Shown in pieces: positions 1-11,910 of a DNA stretch of 64,000 bases. Location of the stretch: assembly GCF_026210795.1 (NCBI RefSeq), contig NC_089433.1, forward strand, positions 4,489,001 to 4,553,000, given 5' to 3'. Each line of letters opens with the position of its first letter. Position 1 is the stretch's first letter. A model generated the notes under the pieces. That model was given only the letters and a program-made list of their open reading frames with translations, was not told the DNA's origin and did not search any database. A program made the position numbers and the translations under genes. This stretch comes from Rhizophagus irregularis. Its lineage: Eukaryota; Glomeromycota; Glomeromycetes; Glomerales; Glomeraceae.

Positions 1-768
1 AATTTTTTTTTTAAAAAATTTATTCCCAGATGAACATAGAGAAAAAAACCAATAAAATTTATAGGATATACATTACATTAAAGAAAATTTGGAAATTATA
101 TCAGAAATGGTTCCGACAAAAAAAAATATTAACTATGACTTAAAGTTCAATTTCGGACCGAATTTGATCAATTATACTTTATGTACTACTTAATTGTTTG
201 TTTCACGCAATCGGTGATACCTTAAAAAATCATAATTAATTTGCGGAATCGTGTAAAAATAGTAACGAATGTCGATGATTTACAAAAAGTAATAATAATA
301 ATAATAAACCTGTAATTATGTATCCATTTTCTGTAAATTGAAAAATGTTTATAAATTTCATGAAATTTGTCAGACATTTTTTTTTAAAATAGGTTTCCGT
401 TTTTAATAGGGGATTCTCCTCTTTAAATATTGTCAGCTAAAATTACATAAACCATTTCCCTAATCCAGTTTCTGAACACAAACCGGATTTTCTTTATCTT
501 TATGAAACTCTATATAAAATTAACCAATTAAAATCCCGATTTTTTGATTGTAATTCCGAAATAGTCTCAAATTTTAAAAAAAATTGCCTATTTGTTATTA
601 ATACTTTGATCGACAAAAACTAATGCGTTTCATTAATTTAATAAAATGCATGCAGTAACTTTATTAAGATTTTCACAAATATAAGAAAATATATAAAGGT
701 CACATCTTTTATCCTGCTAAACAAAAACTTCCAATTTTTATTTGTTGAGCAAATATAAAATAATATCA
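1..768. other. AT-rich intergenic DNA
   Basis: No gene, RNA or repeat family could be recognised here. The stretch has homopolymer A/T runs and short AAT microsatellite-like runs near 290-305. The last 100 bases presumably hold the promoter and 5' UTR of the membrane-protein gene starting at 769, but no specific promoter element can be defended. Confidence 0.5.
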
Positions 769-1725
769 ATGGTTGAAGAAGATTCATTAACAAAATTACT
801 TCAATCATTACAAGATCCCGCACCTCAGTACGTATTAGGTTGCGTACCGGCTATAGCAACAATAGGAGCAGCACCAGATAACGGGTTAACAAATAAATTA
901 TTATGGATATTACGATGTCTTGGTTGTCCATTTACCGGATTATTTTATACCTGCAACATAGGTAGTGACCCAATAGCAATGAGTACATACTGGCTCACAT
1001 CGGACCATTTTATGAAAGACGGATATAAAATTCCCTACAGACCTTTTGGTCATTATACTATGAAAATAGCGATAGATGAACAGGATAATACTGTTGTTAA
1101 ATTACTCAAGGAATGTATAGCGGAAGCATCTGTGCTAGACAGATTATCGTCATTGGCATCCGCGTACTATATATTTCTCGGTATATTTTCAGGAATAACT
1201 AAGGCGATACGTATAGGACAATGCACTGGAGAGGATTGGCCATATCTACCACTGGCATTAGCCTGGACATTTCCAGCAATTTATAGGAGGGTATCTAGAG
1301 GGAGAATGGTAGTCAACGACCCTAGACAAGTATTAGGAAACATGTATTTAGTTGTAAAAGACCTCCCACACAATGAGAGAAGTTCTCAAGATGCTCAAGT
1401 TATAATCACTTTTGTTTTATTCTCAGTGATCATCCCTTGGATGTCAGTACTTCTTGCCTATTTCACCCGTCCAGTGGGATATGGCTGTCGAGCCAAATAT
1501 CTCACAGTATTGTCTTCTATTTGGTCATTTAACAGTTTTATCGCATACATTTCCCATATTTCAGGAGAAAAATTCGTAGGGGGCAATAGATACGTTAATG
1601 GATGGTTTTGCCTTTGTGGTGTTATAATATCTATACTTTTAATTTTACTAGGTCTGCTAAGTCATACAAAATCTTGGTGGGGAGATCTATTTGGAGAAAA
1701 ATGTAGTGTTACATGTATTAATTAA
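769..1725 (+). CDS. multi-pass membrane protein of unknown function
   Basis: This is a single-exon ORF of 318 residues ending in TAA. I chose the ATG at 769; the frame is open further upstream but only through non-ATG codons. The product has at least five hydrophobic segments, at about residues 126-147, 159-172, 211-232, 244-263 and 279-298. A weaker one lies near 43-62. Before them is a mostly soluble N-terminal third. A basic loop (around residues 172-180, RRVSRGR) separates two membrane segments. Base composition is clearly less AT-rich than the surroundings, which supports real coding. I do not recognise the family; such orphan membrane proteins are common in Glomeromycotina genomes (general knowledge). 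It could be a channel, receptor or transporter-like protein, but the sequence shows no diagnostic motif. No introns are needed. No partner genes adjoin it. Confidence 0.8.
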   Translation: MVEEDSLTKLLQSLQDPAPQYVLGCVPAIATIGAAPDNGLTNKLLWILRCLGCPFTGLFYTCNIGSDPIAMSTYWLTSDHFMKDGYKIPYRPFGHYTMKIAIDEQDNTVVKLLKECIAEASVLDRLSSLASAYYIFLGIFSGITKAIRIGQCTGEDWPYLPLALAWTFPAIYRRVSRGRMVVNDPRQVLGNMYLVVKDLPHNERSSQDAQVIITFVLFSVIIPWMSVLLAYFTRPVGYGCRAKYLTVLSSIWSFNSFIAYISHISGEKFVGGNRYVNGWFCLCGVIISILLILLGLLSHTKSWWGDLFGEKCSVTCIN

Positions 1726-2601
1726 TACTTAGATTTTATTTTTATACATACCGGCGGATATGAAATTATGATGGATGCATAGAGCGTTTTCTATCGATTG
1801 AGGATCATTGGAGAAAAAAGACGGTTTTTAGCTCGCTTGTTATTCATAAAAATAGAAAACTAAAACCGATCATTTTAACAATTGAGGTGCCTGAGAACAC
1901 CCATACGCACACATATTGTACATACACATATTTGATTATATATAGCAAATTACCTATTTCACCATCGGTAATAGGTTAGTAAGTGAAGGAACTAATAAAA
2001 AAAACAATCGCTTTTTAATACAAACTTTCTGTATCGATTCACCACACACGATTATATTATGGTGTTATCATCAATCATTTTATATTATGATTTCAATTAT
2101 CGATGTTGGTTTGATTGAGAAAATACTATACATACTATACGTCTATATTACACAATTTTTATTTTACTGGATTAAAGAGTATGCACAGTAGCTACATTAT
2201 AAATGACGTGCTATGAACTTATTGTGCCACATTACATAATGTTTTACGTCAATATTAATCACAAAAATTAAGCAAAAAAAATTGTGGTAGCACCACGTGA
2301 TCGTTCGCTACATCCTTCCCATTATTCATTCAATAATTTTTTCGTTCACTGCTATGGCGACTAGTTTTCCATTAGTCAGTTCGTTCTAACGAAGGGTGGG
2401 TCCGCCGGTTGGATTTTGTACATTTAGTTTTAGATCAATAGTGCATGACTTTTTTGTAAAATTTCAATGTATCTTCGTATCTCACAAATGTATCTACCTT
2501 TCTAAAGTAAAAATAAAAAAATAAAAATAAATAAAACATTCAATAATTTGATAGACACAGCAGCTTTCCTCTTGGAATTAAGTGCTAATGTAATGTTAAT
2601 T
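1726..2601. other. intergenic DNA downstream of the membrane-protein gene
   Basis: AT-rich with several short moderately GC-rich patches (for example around 2285-2420). No open frame with recognisable protein similarity and no RNA gene were seen. Short inverted segments occur around 2040-2065 but are too weak to name. Confidence 0.4.
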
Positions 2602-2862
2602 TAGAGCTTAGAACCGGTCCAAAAAACCTTAACCGGTTAATTAACCAGTTAAACTTAATTCTGGCCGGCATTAAAATTTGACCGGAATTAATGCATTACG
2701 CCCTAATTTCAGCAAGATTAAGCTCCAACTTATAGTTAACTTTTTTTAACACTCGTTGACGTGTAATTTTATTAACTTTTTTCATGCATGATCTGCATTT
2801 TAACCGAATAAATTAACCGGTTAAATTAACCATTTTTAACTGGTTAACCTTGAACGGTAATT
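2602..2862. mobile_element. degenerate AACCGGTTAA-type hAT-like MITE
   Basis: The left end (TAGAGCTTAGAACCGGTCC...) resembles the terminus of the better preserved element at 30767-31505. Copies of TTAACCGGTTAA and AACCAGTTAA occur at 2630-2655, and in inverted order at 2810-2850. The right terminus has decayed and no target duplication is visible. This is inferred to be a worn copy of the same non-autonomous family. Confidence 0.5.
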
Positions 2863-4495
2863 TCTACAAATTAGTATAGCCATCGTACGCCCCAGGTTCC
2901 CATTGGATCCGATGTGGAATTAGCTCGGATTCCATGTAATGACGACAGAAGACATGGATCCGGATGATTACAAATGATTACAAATCAAAAAATTCCAGAT
3001 GTTGATCAATCGGACCCGGTTCACCAGCCAGAATCAATGGAACTAAGGGCCAGCCAATCTGGCAATTCTAGAAATTTAAAAAAATAGGGATTTTTTTTTG
3101 ATCGATGATAGATGCGGTTAAACTATCGTACAAATATAATTCATCAAAATGGTTTTATTTTTAATCAAATATATGATACCACAATAAAAGCGATAAAAAT
3201 TTTTGTTAATTTCGTATATACCGTTGTCTTTTCGTGATTAAACGTATTATAATATTGTAATAATTATAAAAAAAAGCAATTAATATATACATAATAACGA
3301 AGAATAAATTACTTAAATATAAAAGTACACATCAAAATACATGAAATAATAATTTATAAAAAAAAAATATGGTGATAAATAATTAATAAAAAAGAGAAAG
3401 AGGGGTGGACAAACGGACATACTAAAAGGAATATAAAAAAACTGTACGGATGGATAAAAAATAAAAAAAATTCGACCAGTCACACATCAGATATACCCTC
3501 TCGAGTATACAAACAACATTACATTCCTTCCTGAATTCCGTGTGTAAAACAATCGCAAGAAATTTAAGTGACTCTATAACTTGTTATATTTTGAACAAGA
3601 ACAAGAAATCGTTCACGAAGACGACTCTCACTGTCTAATGCCCAGATATAAAAAAAAAAAATAATCGTCCACTCTCAAGAATAAAATCAAAATTATGAAT
3701 ATTATGATATATTGTGCAAGTTGAATAAACGTCAATTTGCGGCAGTTCTTAAATAATTTCCCTTTGTTAGTAGTTGAAATGTAAAATCAAATTATCGCCT
3801 GTGGTAACTATGGTAACTATAGTAACCTTGAAAAAATTTATAATTATAGCCAGAGTGATATTTTTGACATAGCTGTAGCACAATGCAAAAGCTGTTTAAC
3901 GAAAAGAAGCGTAAAAGGAAAGTGAGAAATATAATAATTAATGGACAACTTTTTATATTGTTGCGCCATTTTTTGCATCGCAAAATATGATGATATTTTG
4001 AAATATATTACGTGTTCTTTATTAATTACTGACCCGGTTGTATAAGCACCCAATACAAATGATCGACATAGTCCATAAGCTGAAAGTCTGTGCTAGTAAG
4101 AAATTGCCAGGACTAGTGAGTAGTGATGCAGTTAGAACTGTCCCAATGAACTGGCTGGCATAATGTGCCGTTAAAGTTATTAATGCCGTAACTTTACTGT
4201 GGCCAATGATTCCGTAGAGTATAAATAGCCTAAGTAGATAGCATAAAATAATTTAATAGTATACATGGCTTAACAGTATAAATTTTTTAAATCTCTCCGA
4301 ATTTGTTATAAAAATTAAGTTTTCATACTGATTTAAATAACTTCTTTGATTATAAATTTCATGGAACAACAATTTTAATAGTAATGAAGGAGAAAAAGAA
4401 TGAATAATTAGAATGATATGATATATTATAAAGTATAAAATAAAGTATGTAAATATGGTTTAAGAAAATTTAAATTTAATAAATATTACACACAA
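2863..4495. other. intergenic AT-rich DNA
   Basis: A GC-richer island (about 2880-3065) contains several GGATCC/GGATCCGGAT-like words but no supportable ORF. The rest is A/T-rich with poly-A runs. Open frames on the minus strand between 3792 and 4053 are short, mutually overlapping and look like chance products. Confidence 0.4.
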
Positions 4496-4504
4496 GTTAT
4501 AGTG

Positions 4505-4590
4505 ACTATTTACGGCACATATACCAGTTACGGCAACATATACCAATTACGGCACATACACCAGTTACGGCGCATTTACCAGTTCCAATT
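4505..4590. repeat. short tandem repeat, TTACGGCACATATACCAG-like
   Basis: About four imperfect copies with a period of 20-23 bp of a unit beginning TTACGGC and ending ACCAGT or ACCAAT. Related GCCGTAA words appear just upstream at about 4165-4195 and 4600. Function unknown. Confidence 0.6.
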
Positions 4591-4690
4591 TGCCGTATCT
4601 TAAAGTAAAGAGTTATAACTAGTTATAACTCAGTTGTGAATTGTAATACGGCTCATCCCAATATGTTCGAGTTCCAACTGCATCTCTAGC

Positions 4691-5235
4691 CAGGACCCAG
4701 AAATATATAGGGGACAGGTGGCAAAAATTTTTTTATTATGAGCTGTACGCAGGGACTTTTTATATAAATAGTACGCATAATTGACACCTGATATTGAAAA
4801 ACCTGCAAAAATACGCAAATAAATTCACATTATCATAATTATTTTATCATGGCTTCTATATTATTTATAAAATCAATACTAATGTGAAAAATAAAATTTA
4901 TCCTATTTTATCATTTTTTCAATAATATTTTTCAAAATAGTCAAAATTTCACTTTTCAACCCTTAGAAGTTTCCTTCAATTAATGCTAAATATTACAATA
5001 AATAAATACGTACAGTAAATATATTATATATACTGTATAAGATTAGCAAAATTTAGGCCAAAAATACGCAAACTAATTTTTTACATATAAAAATTTTGAT
5101 AAAAATTGATGACCTAACTATGGACGAAAAAATTTTCAATTGTACACAAATCAAAGCTTCACTCCGTCTAACTCCACTATGATGGCGACGCATCTGTGCA
5201 CCCTACCCTGTATACTGTATATATTCCTGGGTCCT
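4691..5235. mobile_element. TIR element with AGGACCCAG ends
   Basis: The left end reads CAGGACCCAGAAATATATA and the right end, inverted, reads AGGACCCAGGAATATATA. Together they form terminal inverted repeats of about 18 bp around 545 bp of AT-rich non-coding DNA. No convincing target-site duplication is visible. The termini resemble those of the element at 25244-25524 (CAGGACCCGAAATAT), suggesting one family of non-autonomous elements. Confidence 0.55.
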
Positions 5236-5394
5236 AAACTGCCCATGGGCAGATCTTACCATGGAATTTGATTGGCTAATATCTGATTGATCTAAACTGG
5301 CCAAATAAGGAAATTTTATAATTCTAGCAACATGCAAGGACTGCACTGATATGCTTTTTGTACCACCTAAAAACAAAAAAAGAAAGTCTTCTCT

Positions 5395-5765
5395 AGGTTA
5401 TACGGAATCCTCCGAAATTAGGAATCAGTGTGGCTAGAATTAAGGTAATTCCGGCCGAAATTAGGGAATCAGTGTGGCTAGGATTAAAGTAATTCCGTCC
5501 ATTTACTTCTATAAGAACAAATTAATTTTCTTAGGAGTACTTACGTTAATTAAGCCTTCCTTATGGTAATTAATTAGTAAAAAAAGGGTTATAGTCACGA
5601 AATTAGCTGGAAATTCTGACTGAATAAAGTATTATAAACTAGCATGGCTAAAATTAAGGTAATTCTGGCTGAACTTGTTTACTGTCTGAACAAAATTGAC
5701 CATTTACTTCTAAAATAATCAATTAAATTTCTTAGGAATACATGGAAATTCTGACTGAAATTATT
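5395..5765. repeat. dispersed short repeats (GGCTARAATTAAGGTAATTC)
   Basis: Three or four imperfect direct copies of a roughly 20-bp word (near 5432, 5480 and 5645) alternate with a second shared word, CCATTTACTTCT (near 5495 and 5700). No coding potential is visible. Confidence 0.5.
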
Positions 5766-5954
5766 TTGATTTTTGCCATAGTTTTTGTGGCACCAGTGGT
5801 GTGTTTTAGTAAAGCCATTCAAATAATTTATTTAATAAGTACAGTAATAACATTAAACCTAACATCATAAAAGTAATAAATAATAATCATAATAATAATT
5901 GACTCATTAATAATCCCAAATTAATCCAATTCAATCTTACTGAGTCTATTAGAA

Positions 5955-6165
5955 ATGTATTTATATCAATTTTATGATCTCAAAAATGGAAACAAATATT
6001 TATTGGTTATGGAGTATGCTGGTTGTAAATCATTACAATTCCATTTAAAAGAGAATTTTAATAAACTCAAATGAAATGATAAATATAAATTAGTACTTCA
6101 ATTTGCAAATGCTGTAAAATGTTTGCATAATGAGGGAATTATTTATTGTAATTTAGTAATGTAAT
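5955..6165 (+). pseudogene. TKL kinase relic (hinge to catalytic loop)
   Basis: Translation in one frame gives YLLVMEYAGCKSLQFHLKEN, then a stop, then KLVLQFANAVKCLHNEGIIY. This matches the hinge, alpha-D and alpha-E regions of Rhizophagus TKL kinases. The catalytic HxD position and everything after it are lost, and stops are present. The inverted arm carries the same relic at about 58425-58580 on the other strand, so the decay or truncation predates the duplication. Confidence 0.7.
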
Positions 6166-6864
6166 AATTTACTGTATATTGATTTTTTTAATTTGATTAT
6201 ATCAAGCAATAAATTAAATATATATCATTTTAGCATACATAAATGTACTTGTACATCAAAATAGAATAAAGTTAGCAGACTTTATTTTTAATATTATTTA
6301 AATATTTGGTCAATATAGGAATTAAACCAAGGATATTTACTGGATTATATGATGCATTAGTTATTTTTTGATAAATCAAAGTCAACAATATAAATTAAAT
6401 ACAATCAGTTGTTGAAATAAGTATTTTACACTATTCATTTTTAATTTATGTATTGGAAATGGGTTTATATACTTAATATTTGATAATTTATAAAAAAAAA
6501 GGTTTTTTTAAATTATGAACTAAAGAAATTGTAAAATATTTATTACTCTAGTCCTAGTGTTTAAATAATTCTGAAATGAGAATACATATATTTTAATATT
6601 TGAATAGAATATAAAAAAAGGAATTATTTAAATTACAAACTAAGAATCCTTAAAATATTTTATCTAGCTATAGTGTTTAAATAAATTTAAAAAGAATAAT
6701 GAAGAACAATTTTTGTTAAATGCATGATATCAAATATTACTATATCTTTTTTAAGACACAAGTTAATTTTCATTTGTTTTAATATCTAAATGTTAAATAA
6801 ATAAAATTAAAGTTTGTAAAATAATTTATTTATTTTATATTATACTAGCTATATTATATACACT

Positions 6865-9800
6865 TTACATACCTAATTTCTTCAAATTAAATATGCATTC
6901 ATTCAAATCTTCGCTTATTAGCATTTCACTCACTTGTACACTAGTTTGTGAATTTTTACTTTCAAGAATTTCATTCAATTGTTTACTAGTAAAATTAAGT
7001 AAGCGACTTGTATAGCAAGCCTGTGAGTGAGATTCAGTAGCAAGGTTGTTATGCCCAATTGGTGCATTTATAAATTCCATAATATTGCATTTTAATTCTT
7101 CATTAATGTCTTCAATTTTCTTACCAGAAGGAAGAAAAATCCATTCATGAATAATATTTAATACTTCTTTAGAAGATGGTCTTTTTAATGGATCTCCATC
7201 CCAACATTTTTTCATCAAATCAACATAGCATTGCGGAGTATTTTCAATAATTTCAGGACGTTCACCTTCACAAATACTTAAACTAAGTTGAATATCATGT
7301 GCTCTATTATTAAATGGTGGTATTCCAGATGTAAATTCCCACAAAATCATAGAAAAACTATATATATCACTAGCTGGAGTATAAGGTTTGCCTCTTAAAA
7401 CTTCAGGTGCCATAAATGGTACAACACCATAAATCTTATACTCTTTCAAAAATGATTTTACAGGTTGACATAATCCTAAATCACTAATATAAATTCTGTC
7501 TGCTTTATTCTCTTCATCTTTATTATTATTATTATTTAAAATATTGCCATCATGAAAATCACAATGAATAAGATTTAGTCTATGTATATCATCAAGTCCA
7601 GAAATAATTTCATACAACATGTATAATTTATGGTCCCAACCACTTTTAACTATTCTTGTTAAGTTTCTTCTTAAATTACCTTTGTTTGCATAATCCATTA
7701 CTGCCATGTATTTCAAAGTATCTGGATTTTTTGTAAATCCATAAAAATAAATAATATCATATGAATTTGAACAACTTTCATGATATTTCCACTATAAAAA
7801 ATAATAATATATTAATACAAATAAATTATAATTTAAATTAAAAGAAAAAATAAATAATATAATATCATACTTCATTTAAAAATTCATTTAAATTTTCATT
7901 TAAATTATTATGGCATTTAAGAATTACTTCTATATTATTTCCATCATTCTTTAACCAAATAGCTTTGTATATAGTACCAAATCCTCCTTCATTAAGATAT
8001 TCAACATTTTTAAATTTACTATAAGGAATCCATCTTAACTTTTTTTCAAGAATAAATTCATCTATGATTTTATTTCCACTTTTTCCATATCTATAAATTT
8101 AAATAATTAGAAGTTTATAATATAATTTACACTAAAATTTAAAGATTAAAATTAACACTTACTCTAAATTTAAATAGGAATTTAAGATAAAATACGTCAA
8201 AGTTTTGTATAAATATTTATAATAATAAGCTATATTTCATAACTTACCAACTAAAGTAATAGAAATTTAAAATAAAAAAATACAGTTAACAAATAAATAT
8301 TATATATTATATAAAATATAACAATAGAAATAACAACTTACTAGCTATATTAAATAATTTTTTAAATAAAGAATTTAGTTAGTTTTAAATATTATAACAA
8401 ATAAGTAATAATAAAATTAAATAAATACTGTAACTTACACCCTATATTATTTAAATATTTTTTTAAATAAAGAATTTAGTTAGTTTAAATTATATGTAAA
8501 TATTATAACAATAAGTAATAATAGATAATAGAATTAAATAAATAACTTACGAGCTATATTATTTAAATAATTTTTCAAACAAAGAATTTAGTTAGTTTAA
8601 ATTATATGTAAATATTATAACAATAAGTAATAATAGATAATAGAATTAAATAAATAACTTACGAGCTATATTATTTAAATAATTTTTCAAACAAAGAATT
8701 TAGTTAGTTTAAATTATATGTAGATATTATAGCAATATTAAAGTAATAATAGAATCAAATAAATAACTTACACCCTATATTATTTAAATAATTTTTTAAA
8801 TAAATAATTTAGTTAGTTTAAATTATATGTAAATATTATAACAATAAGTAATAATAGAATTAAATAAATAATTTATAACTTACGATCTATTAAATAAAGA
8901 ATTTAGTTATTTAAATTGTATGTAAATATTATAACAATAAGTAATAATAGAATTAAATAAATAACTTACACTCTATATTATTTAAATAATTTTTTAAATA
9001 AAGAATTTAGTTAGTTTAAATTATATAACAATAAGTAAGAATAGAATTAAATAAATAACTTACCCTCTATATTATTTAAATAATTTTTTAGATAAAGAAT
9101 TTAGTTAGTTTAAATTATATGTAAATATTATAACAATAAGTAATAATAGAATTAAATAAATAACTTATAACTTACCATCTATTAAATGAAGAATTTAGTT
9201 AGTTTAAATTACATGTAAATATTATAACAATAAGTAATAATAGAATTAAATAAATAAATAACTTACTAACTAAAAGAAATTACAAAATAATTTTTTAAAT
9301 AAAGAATTTAGTTAGTTTTAAATATTATAACAAATAAGTAATAATAGAATTAAATAAATAATAAAATATTTTTTAAATAAAGAATTTAGTTAGTTTAAAT
9401 TATATGTAAATATTATAACAATGAGTAATAATAGAATTAAATAAATAATTTATAACTTACGATCTATTAAATAAATAATTTAGTTAGTATAAATTATATG
9501 TAAATATTATAACAATAAGTAATAATAGAACTAAATAAATACTATAACTTACACCCTATATTATTTAAATAATTTTTTAAATAAAGAATTTAGTTAGTTT
9601 AAATTATATGTAGATATTATAGCAATATTAAAGTAATAATAGAATCAAATAAATAACTTACACTCTATATTATTTAAATAATTTTTTAAATAAAGAATTT
9701 AGTTAGTTTAAATTATATGTAAATATTGTAACAATAAGTAATAATAGAATTAAATAAATAACTTACCCTCTATATTATTTAAATAATTTTTTAGATAAAG

Positions 9801-11592
9801 AATTTAGTTAGTTTAAATTATATGTAAATATTATAACAATAAGTAATAATAGAATTAAATAAATAACTTATAACTTACCATCTATTAAATGAAGAATTTA
9901 GTTAGTTTTAAATATTATAACAAATAAGTAATAATAGAATTAAATAAATAATAAAATATTTTTTAAATAAAGAATTTAGTTAGTTTAAATTATATGTAAA
10001 TATTATAACAATAAGTAATAATAGAATTAAATAAATAATTTATAACTTACGATCTATTAAACAAATAATTTAGTTAGTATAAATTATATGTAAATATTAT
10101 AACAATAAGTAATAATAGAACTAAATAAATACTATAACTTACACCCTATATTATTTAAATAATTTTTTAAATAAAGAATTTAGTTAGTTTAAATTATATG
10201 TAGATATTATAGCAATATTAAAGTAATAATAGAATCAAATAAATAACTTACACTCTATATTATTTAAATAATTTTTTAAATAAAGAATTTAGTTAGTTTA
10301 AATTATATGTAAATATTGTAACAATAAGTAATAATAGAATTAAATAAATAACTTACCCTCTATATTATTTAAATAATTTTTTAGATAAAGAATTTAGTTA
10401 GTTTAAATTATATGTAAATATTATAACAATAAGTAATAATAGAATTAAATAAATAACTTATAACTTACCATCTATTAAATGAAGAATTTAGTTAGTTTAA
10501 ATTACATGTAAATATTATAACAATAAGTAATAATAGAATTAAATAAATAACTTATAACTTACCATCTATTAAATGAAGAATTTAGTTAGTTTAAATTACA
10601 TGTAAATATTATAAACAATAAGTAATAATAGAATTAAATAAATAACTTACAAGCTATATTATTTAAATAATTTTTTAAATAAAGAATTTAGTTTGTTTAA
10701 ATTATATGGAAATATTATAACAATAAGTAATAATAGAATTAAATAAATAACTTATAACTTACGACCTATTAAATAAAAAATTTAGTTAATTTAAATTATA
10801 TGTAAATATTATAACAACAAGTAATAATAGAATTAATAAATTATTTATAACTTACCATCTATTAAATAAAGAATCTAGTTAGTTTATATTATATGTAAAA
10901 TATTATAACAATAAGCAATATTAGAATTAAATAAATAACTTACTCCCTATATTATTTAAATAATTTTTCAAAGAAGAATTTAGTTAGTTTAAATTGCATG
11001 TAAATATTATAACAATAAGTAATAATAGAAATAAATAAATAAATAACTTACTAACTAAAAGAAATTACAAAATAATTTTTTAAATAAAGAATTTAGTTAA
11101 CTTAAATAATAGATATATAGACGTCATATAACTTACACCCTGTAGTATTATCAATTATTAATTGGTTAGATATAAATTTAATAGAAAAGTATTTACTATA
11201 ATTAATATATCACTTACAATCTATTTATTTAAATTAAAAATATGATTAGTTAGATTATATTAAAATATTAAATATTAATAAATAAACATCATATTAATAT
11301 AATATCCTTAAGGCTTAAGTAATATAACTTACCAGCTGTAAAATTATTAATTAGTTATTTAAATAAAGAATTTAGTTATTTGAATATTATATAAAATAAA
11401 TAAAGTGAAAAACTAAAAATTTAATAACTAATAACTTACAAACTATAGTATTATTAATCATTAAATGAATTATTTAGTTATATATAACATAATAAAAATA
11501 ATAATTAATATTTGCAAAATTGTTTAAACTTTTTATGGGATAATTCTAATTTTATATTCTGTATGATTACCTTTATCAATACATTGATCCAT
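6865..11592 (-). CDS. TKL-type protein kinase with a 31-triplet micro-exon array (left arm)
   Basis: Gene model on the minus strand: exon 1 11571-11592 (ATG at 11592, MDQCIDK plus one base), 31 three-base exons between 11442 and 8248, a one-base exon A at 8163, exon 7871-8090, exon 6865-7791. The total is 1263 nt, in frame, 420 residues. The kinase has a Gly-rich loop (LNEGGFGTIYKAIW), the beta-3 Lys (VILK), a catalytic loop HCDFHDGNIL with Cys in place of the usual Arg of HRD, DLG in place of DFG, an APE motif and a complete C-lobe. Its tail ends in an Ile/Asn-rich segment plus conserved SRLLNFTSKQLNEILESKN. Predicted to phosphorylate Ser/Thr or Tyr; the substrate is unknown. If the triplets are skipped the frame is still kept (G + A + A). 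Exon 1 may extend upstream as part of a longer 5' exon; I chose the only nearby in-frame ATG, conserved in both arms. The kinase domain is certain; the spliced array is a strong inference. Confidence 0.8.
8091..11570 (-). repeat. tandem mini-intron / three-base micro-exon array, left arm
   Basis: Read on the minus strand, each unit of about 85-115 bp begins GTAAGT, contains CTAAC about 20-40 nt from its end, and finishes in TAG or CAG. Between one AG and the next GT there are always exactly three bases. Triplets lie at 11440, 11333, 11218, 11137, 11052, 10944, 10856, 10763, 10651, 10563, 10469, 10357, 10252, 10143, 10051, 9879, 9767, 9662, 9553, 9461, 9267, 9176, 9064, 8970, 8884, 8772, 8663, 8551, 8439, 8342 and 8248. 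A single-base exon follows at 8163. Two junctions are lost, giving fused introns of about 169 nt (9882-10050) and 191 nt (9270-9460). A 590-bp higher-order duplication is visible. Split codons formed across the triplets contain no stop. Confidence 0.9.
9302..10481 (-). repeat. 590-bp higher-order tandem duplication inside the left array
   Basis: Five consecutive micro-exons (9461, 9553, 9662, 9767, 9879) recur at exactly +590 bp (10051, 10143, 10252, 10357, 10469) with the same triplets and nearly identical introns. The repeat includes the same fused double-length intron edge. This is a recent unequal exchange or slippage that added five codons without disturbing the frame. Confidence 0.85.
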
Positions 11593-11599
11593 TACTATA

Positions 11600-11800
11600 T
11601 CAAATTCTTCCTAATTGGAAAGATAAAGTAAATATCTTTTTTTTTCTTTTTTTTTATTATTTATACTAAACGTCTTATTAGTACAGATAAATATGGTAAT
11701 AATATTTATGCAAAATGCATTGTATACAAAATGTTGATCACAAGTACAAGTATTATATGTATGACAAACAAATTTTGCATATCTGGAATGCATATCAATT
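11600..11800 (-). other. candidate upstream Cys-rich exon, left arm
   Basis: The minus strand is open for about 60 codons, with KFVCHTYNTCTCDQHFVYNAF near its start (about 11700-11780). The right arm has a related stretch at 52030-52095 (FCHTCNICDQHFVYNAF). A C-x2-C-like start is typical of N-terminal regions of Rhizophagus kinases (general knowledge). A splice acceptor ATTAG lies about 18 nt before the exon 1 ATG. This may be an extra 5' exon of the kinase gene, or a conserved 5' UTR. No donor site could be fixed with confidence. Confidence 0.3.
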
Positions 11801-11910
11801 ATCTAGCAAAAATCACAAAATAGAGAAACTTTTCTTAATACATATTAAATATACAAAATTTTAAAAGTCATTGAGATTATATTTGGCTACTTTACAAGTA
11901 TGCATTAAAA

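Larger units (their letters stand above)
5772..11910. repeat. left arm of a large inverted segmental duplication
   Basis: Read on the minus strand, this segment matches 51915-58965 on the plus strand over its whole length. Shared landmarks in order are: the CCATAGTTTTTGTG boundary, a kinase relic, the 3' flank of the kinase, three kinase exons, the mini-intron array, the first exon and its upstream flank. Similarity fades near 11910. The arms differ by many substitutions and by array length, so the duplication is not recent. The loop between them is about 40 kb. Confidence 0.9.

Noticed and set aside
8091-11570. Interpretation of the array as an ordinary minisatellite or CRISPR-like array
   Set aside because: Unit and spacer lengths do not fit CRISPR, and a plain satellite does not explain perfect AG-NNN-GT spacing, the sense-strand orientation in both arms, or the frame closure with the kinase.
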